Assembly: GCF_017654505.1 (NCBI RefSeq)
Contig: NC_054540.1
Coordinates: 36,229,054 to 36,293,053 of the forward strand
Reading direction: 5' to 3'
Length of the DNA stretch: 64,000 nt
Source: Polyodon spathula
Taxonomy: Eukaryota > Chordata > Actinopteri > Acipenseriformes > Polyodontidae
Shown piece by piece: positions 60,457 through 64,000 of this stretch; within the stretch, counting starts at the first letter, position 1, and every line of letters begins with the position of its first letter. The notes beneath the pieces are model-generated. The model searched no databases and was not told the DNA's origin. It saw only the letters and a list, made by a program, of their open reading frames with translations. A program made the translations under genes and the position numbers.

Positions 60457-60721
60457 AACATTAATACCCTACATCTTTTTAAGCAAGGGATTTAGGGGAG
60501 CGCCCTAATAAAAGATGAATCTCAAAATAATACTATAATACAGTAATTGTTGCAGCTGTGTATAACAGTATTTAAAACAGGATTAATTTATCTGCCTTTT
60601 TACAAATCCGCCCTTACTCTGGTCCCACCGCAGTGATTACTGTACCTTTTACTACATTCATAGGTTTTAATACATCTTTTTTTATTAGTGTAATGAGTGT
60701 CTTAATAAAGATTTTTAACTG

Positions 60722-60722
<1 letters not shown>

Positions 60723-60803
<81 letters not shown>
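60723..60803. repeat. (TA)n microsatellite
   Basis: About 80 bp of pure TA. Confidence 0.95.
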
Positions 60804-60805
<2 letters not shown>

Positions 60806-61877
60806 AAGTCCACACCAGTTAAGATTTATGAAATTATTTTGTAAGGTTCAATAATTTTTCCTTAACTTGTTTAACATGTGCTATGTCCAAACCATGTTTT
60901 ATCACAATTGGATAAAAAAGTTATCTATGTAACTAAAGCTTTAAGTGCAACATGCACACAAATAAAGACAGTTTGCAAGGAATGTGCTTCTATCTCCAGG
61001 TTCTCTTAATAACTAGCAAACAGATACACCATGAGCACTGACAGAAGACTGTAATTATTCCACAAATGAAGATAGCCGAATGACCCGGACGAGCCCCCAA
61101 AGGGGCTGAGTGGGCAGTTAACAGCGATCCTCATGCGTAAAATAACCACAGCTCTCTATGAACATTCATGGAGTATTTTGTTTGTACAATAAGTATAATG
61201 TACAAAAAAGAAAGTATGTTGTAACCTAAATTAAACAGGCGGATTTGGAAAATGACTTATTTGCAATGCAGCATAATTTGGAACAGTGAATTAAAAAAGA
61301 ATAATAAATTGGCACTAAGTCGGTGCATGTAGCAGGACACGAAACAGTGCACTTCAAATGACACTCAGACAACTGTAAGGGGTCGTGCTCCCACATGTGT
61401 AAACACATAAAACAGTTTCTCAGTCTTCAGCTACACAATTTTTAAATATGTCAACTTGTGACTTCCTTTGTGAGGAGGGCTGGGAGTCATTATCCCTTTT
61501 CAAAGAAAGTGATTTTTGGATGACAAAGAAAGGTTGTAGGAGCTAGCCCTACTGGAGAAAAGGAATGCAGTTTTGTTCAAGTGCCAAATCAAAGTTTTCT
61601 GAGATCTCTCTTGTTCCCATCTTTCGACAGGACAGGAAAGATCTTTGCATTAAATCACAATTTTAGCCAAAGCAAAGCAAGGCTGTCCAAGAATTCATCG
61701 GGTATGAACCAAAAATACAGAAACCGTTGATTGGAAAATTCCCAAATGGGAAATAAACTACCCATTACAAAAACAGCAGTATGTGCTAATTAACAACCAA
61801 GGTGGCCATGTATTAAACATAACGTTTTGCTTGAACATCGCTTTTATGAGAAATGTCTGTCTGGATAGTAACTATTC

Positions 61878-62010
<133 letters not shown>

Positions 62011-63127
62011 GATAAGTGATGTGTTTTTGGTAAATTTTTATGAACATTTAAATGCTTTGCAGGGTCAGCGTTTAATCCATATCTACCTACATAGACACAC
62101 ACTCACACTCTTCATACTACATTCTGATACTGACAGCCCTGGTGAGTAATTTTTAAGCAAATAGCGTTTTAAAATCGCAACGACTTAACTACAAAGTAAA
62201 AAAAATAATAATAATACAAACACCTACACATCAAACTATATAATGAAATGTTTATATTGATGGTTGTAATTGAAATATAACTATATTCATACATATTATT
62301 GAACACATTTTTGGATAGTATAATGTTTTTAGAATACTGTGTTCCCGCTAGCCGCTCGCCACGAAACATTTTCCTCTGTGGCTCAACTATTTATCACCAA
62401 GTTAAGCCACTGTTTATTGCAGAGGGGTATGTATTGTGACTTTGTGCAACAGCGCTGTCCATCAGCTGAACACTGTCTAACGCCAACAGTCTTAATCGTA
62501 AATATCTGACAGAAAATTCTGATGCTTTAGTTGGTACTTGGTAAACTTATGGAACACATTGATGAAAATGTCCAGTGTGTTTTTGATGCGTCTCGCGATG
62601 CCTTGAACTGCCCAGTTCTGACAATTTTCAGTTTTTTTTTTTTTGTTATTTTAAGGTAAATAAACCTGGCTTGTTTTGAGCTGATGTCACGTTCGTACCT
62701 TCTACATAAATTATCTCTGTCAGCACAGCAATTGTCCAAATGTTCGCAAAGTACCAGCTAACTTGGGAAAATGTGGCCTCGATTTGCACAGATTCTGCTT
62801 ACATCCCAAGAACATTAAACTTAATCAGATTATTCCACATATAAAGTGTGTATACTGAGATTTTTTTCACCTGATTTTTACCAATGTATCAATTAAAAAC
62901 ACATTCTAACCGACTTTATCCCTATTTTAATATTTGTAAAATTCCCGGGAAAAAATGTTAAGATAAAAAGTGAAAATGCAGAACACTAAATACATAGTAA
63001 TACAAAAACTAAAAATAAACTTAAAGATTGAGAATGACTTTCTGCAGCATATAAGGTATGTTGGGAATGTTGGGTTTGAGAATTGATTAAAACACAGCTT
63101 GCAGTTTTTCAGAACTAACAAACCAAG

Positions 63128-64000
63128 GTGCAAGCAGCACTGTACACAGCACCACAGTAAAGGTGCAAGCAGCACTGTACACAGCACCACAGTGACGGTG
63201 CAAGCAGCACTGTACACAGCACCACAGTGACGGTGCAAGCAGCACTGTACACAGCACCACAGTGACGGTGCAAGCAGCACTGTACACAGCACCACAGTGA
63301 CGGTGCAAACAGCACTTTACACAGCACCACAGTGACGGTGCAAGCTGCACTGTACACAGCACCACAGTGACGGTGCAAGCAGCACTGTACACAGCACCAC
63401 AGTGACGGTGCAAGCAGCACTGTACACAGCACCACAGTGATGGTGCAAGCAGCACTGTACACAGCACCAGTGACGGTGCAAGCAGCACTGTACACAGCAC
63501 CACAGTGACGGTGCAAACAGCACTGTACACAGCACCACAGTGACGGTGCAAGCAGCACTGTACACAGCACCACAGTGACGGTGCAAGCAGCACTGTACAC
63601 AGCACCACAGTGACGGTGCAAGCAGCACTGTACACAGCACCACAGTGACGGTGCAAGCAGCACTGTACACAGCACCACAGTGACGGTGCAAGCAGCACTG
63701 TACACAGCACCACAGTGACGGTGCAAGCAGCACTGTACACAGCACCACAGTGACGGTGCAAGCAGCACTGTACACAGCACCACAGTGACGGTGCAAGCAG
63801 CACTGTACACAGCACCACAGTGACGGTGCAAGCAGCACTGTACACAGCACCACAGTGACGGTGCAAGCAGCACTGTACACAGCACCACAGTGACGGTGCA
63901 AGCAGCACTGTACACAGCACCACAGTGACGGTGCAAGCAGCACTGTACACAGCACCACAGTGACGGTGCAAGCAGCACTGTACACAGCACCACAGTGACG
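63128..64000. repeat. 35-bp minisatellite, about 25 units, open at the window end
   Basis: 873 bp of a 35-bp unit (GTGCAAGCAGCACTGTACAC then AGCACCACAGTGACG); 25 units, one of them (around 63470) lacking 2 bp. The first unit ends TAAAG instead of TGACG; other units differ by single bases. All three minus-strand frames are open through most of it, because the unit lacks stops; the 200-300-codon frames there are products of the repeat, not genes. Confidence 0.97.

Noticed and set aside
63087..63993. Cysteine-rich reading frames of 222-294 residues on the minus strand
   Set aside because: They are translations of a stop-free 35-bp minisatellite in all three frames; no gene signals.

Overview
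This window looks like vertebrate, probably ray-finned fish, nuclear DNA lying inside one large gene. It has short coding exons separated by introns of 14-22 kb and many microsatellites. Its repeat mix is Tc1, hAT and pogo-like DNA transposons, CR1- and L2-like LINEs, tRNA-derived SINEs, a DIRS element and an LTR element. A non-teleost lineage such as sturgeon or paddlefish is my guess from the SINE and LINE types; nothing in the window proves it. I see no prokaryotic gene, CRISPR array or viral genome.

The host gene is on the minus strand. Three exons, each with consensus splice sites and compatible phases, are at 49085-49220, 26852-26983 and 12072-12232. Read in that order they encode about 142 consecutive residues of coiled coil matching the C-terminal half of the ELKS/RAB6-interacting/CAST family, best fitting ERC1 (a presynaptic active-zone and cortical scaffold). 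The middle exon is 132 nt, in phase 0 at both ends, so it can be skipped without breaking the frame. Everything else is intronic. Neither end of the gene is in the window.

Layout: 1-12071 is intron with a CR1-like LINE (2262-4015), a pogo/Tigger-like relic (7211-8035), an L2-like LINE (8042-8945) and an LTR-like block (10262-10740). The intron 12233-26851 holds a 38-bp tandem array built from a SINE head, a CR1-like LINE split by a SINE, a non-autonomous hAT element with a perfect 8-bp target duplication (21097-22461), a Tc1 element with an uninterrupted 339-residue transposase (23169-24820) and a hAT fragment with a BED finger. The intron 26984-49084 holds a decayed Tc1 copy, a Tc1 fragment, a DIRS-like retrotransposon (about 42541-46075), an L2-like fragment and SINEs. 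The region 49221-64000 holds an LTR element with a gag-like remnant and no visible pol (53587-56004), an L2-like tail, long microsatellites and a 35-bp minisatellite (63128-64000) that runs off the end.

The mobile elements do not form a pathway with the host gene; they are independent insertions. The best leads are the in-frame cassette exon, the possibly functional Tc1 copy, the pol-less LTR element whose gag-like region contains a 15-copy 24-bp repeat, and the SINE-derived tandem array. I found no convincing undescribed multi-gene system.
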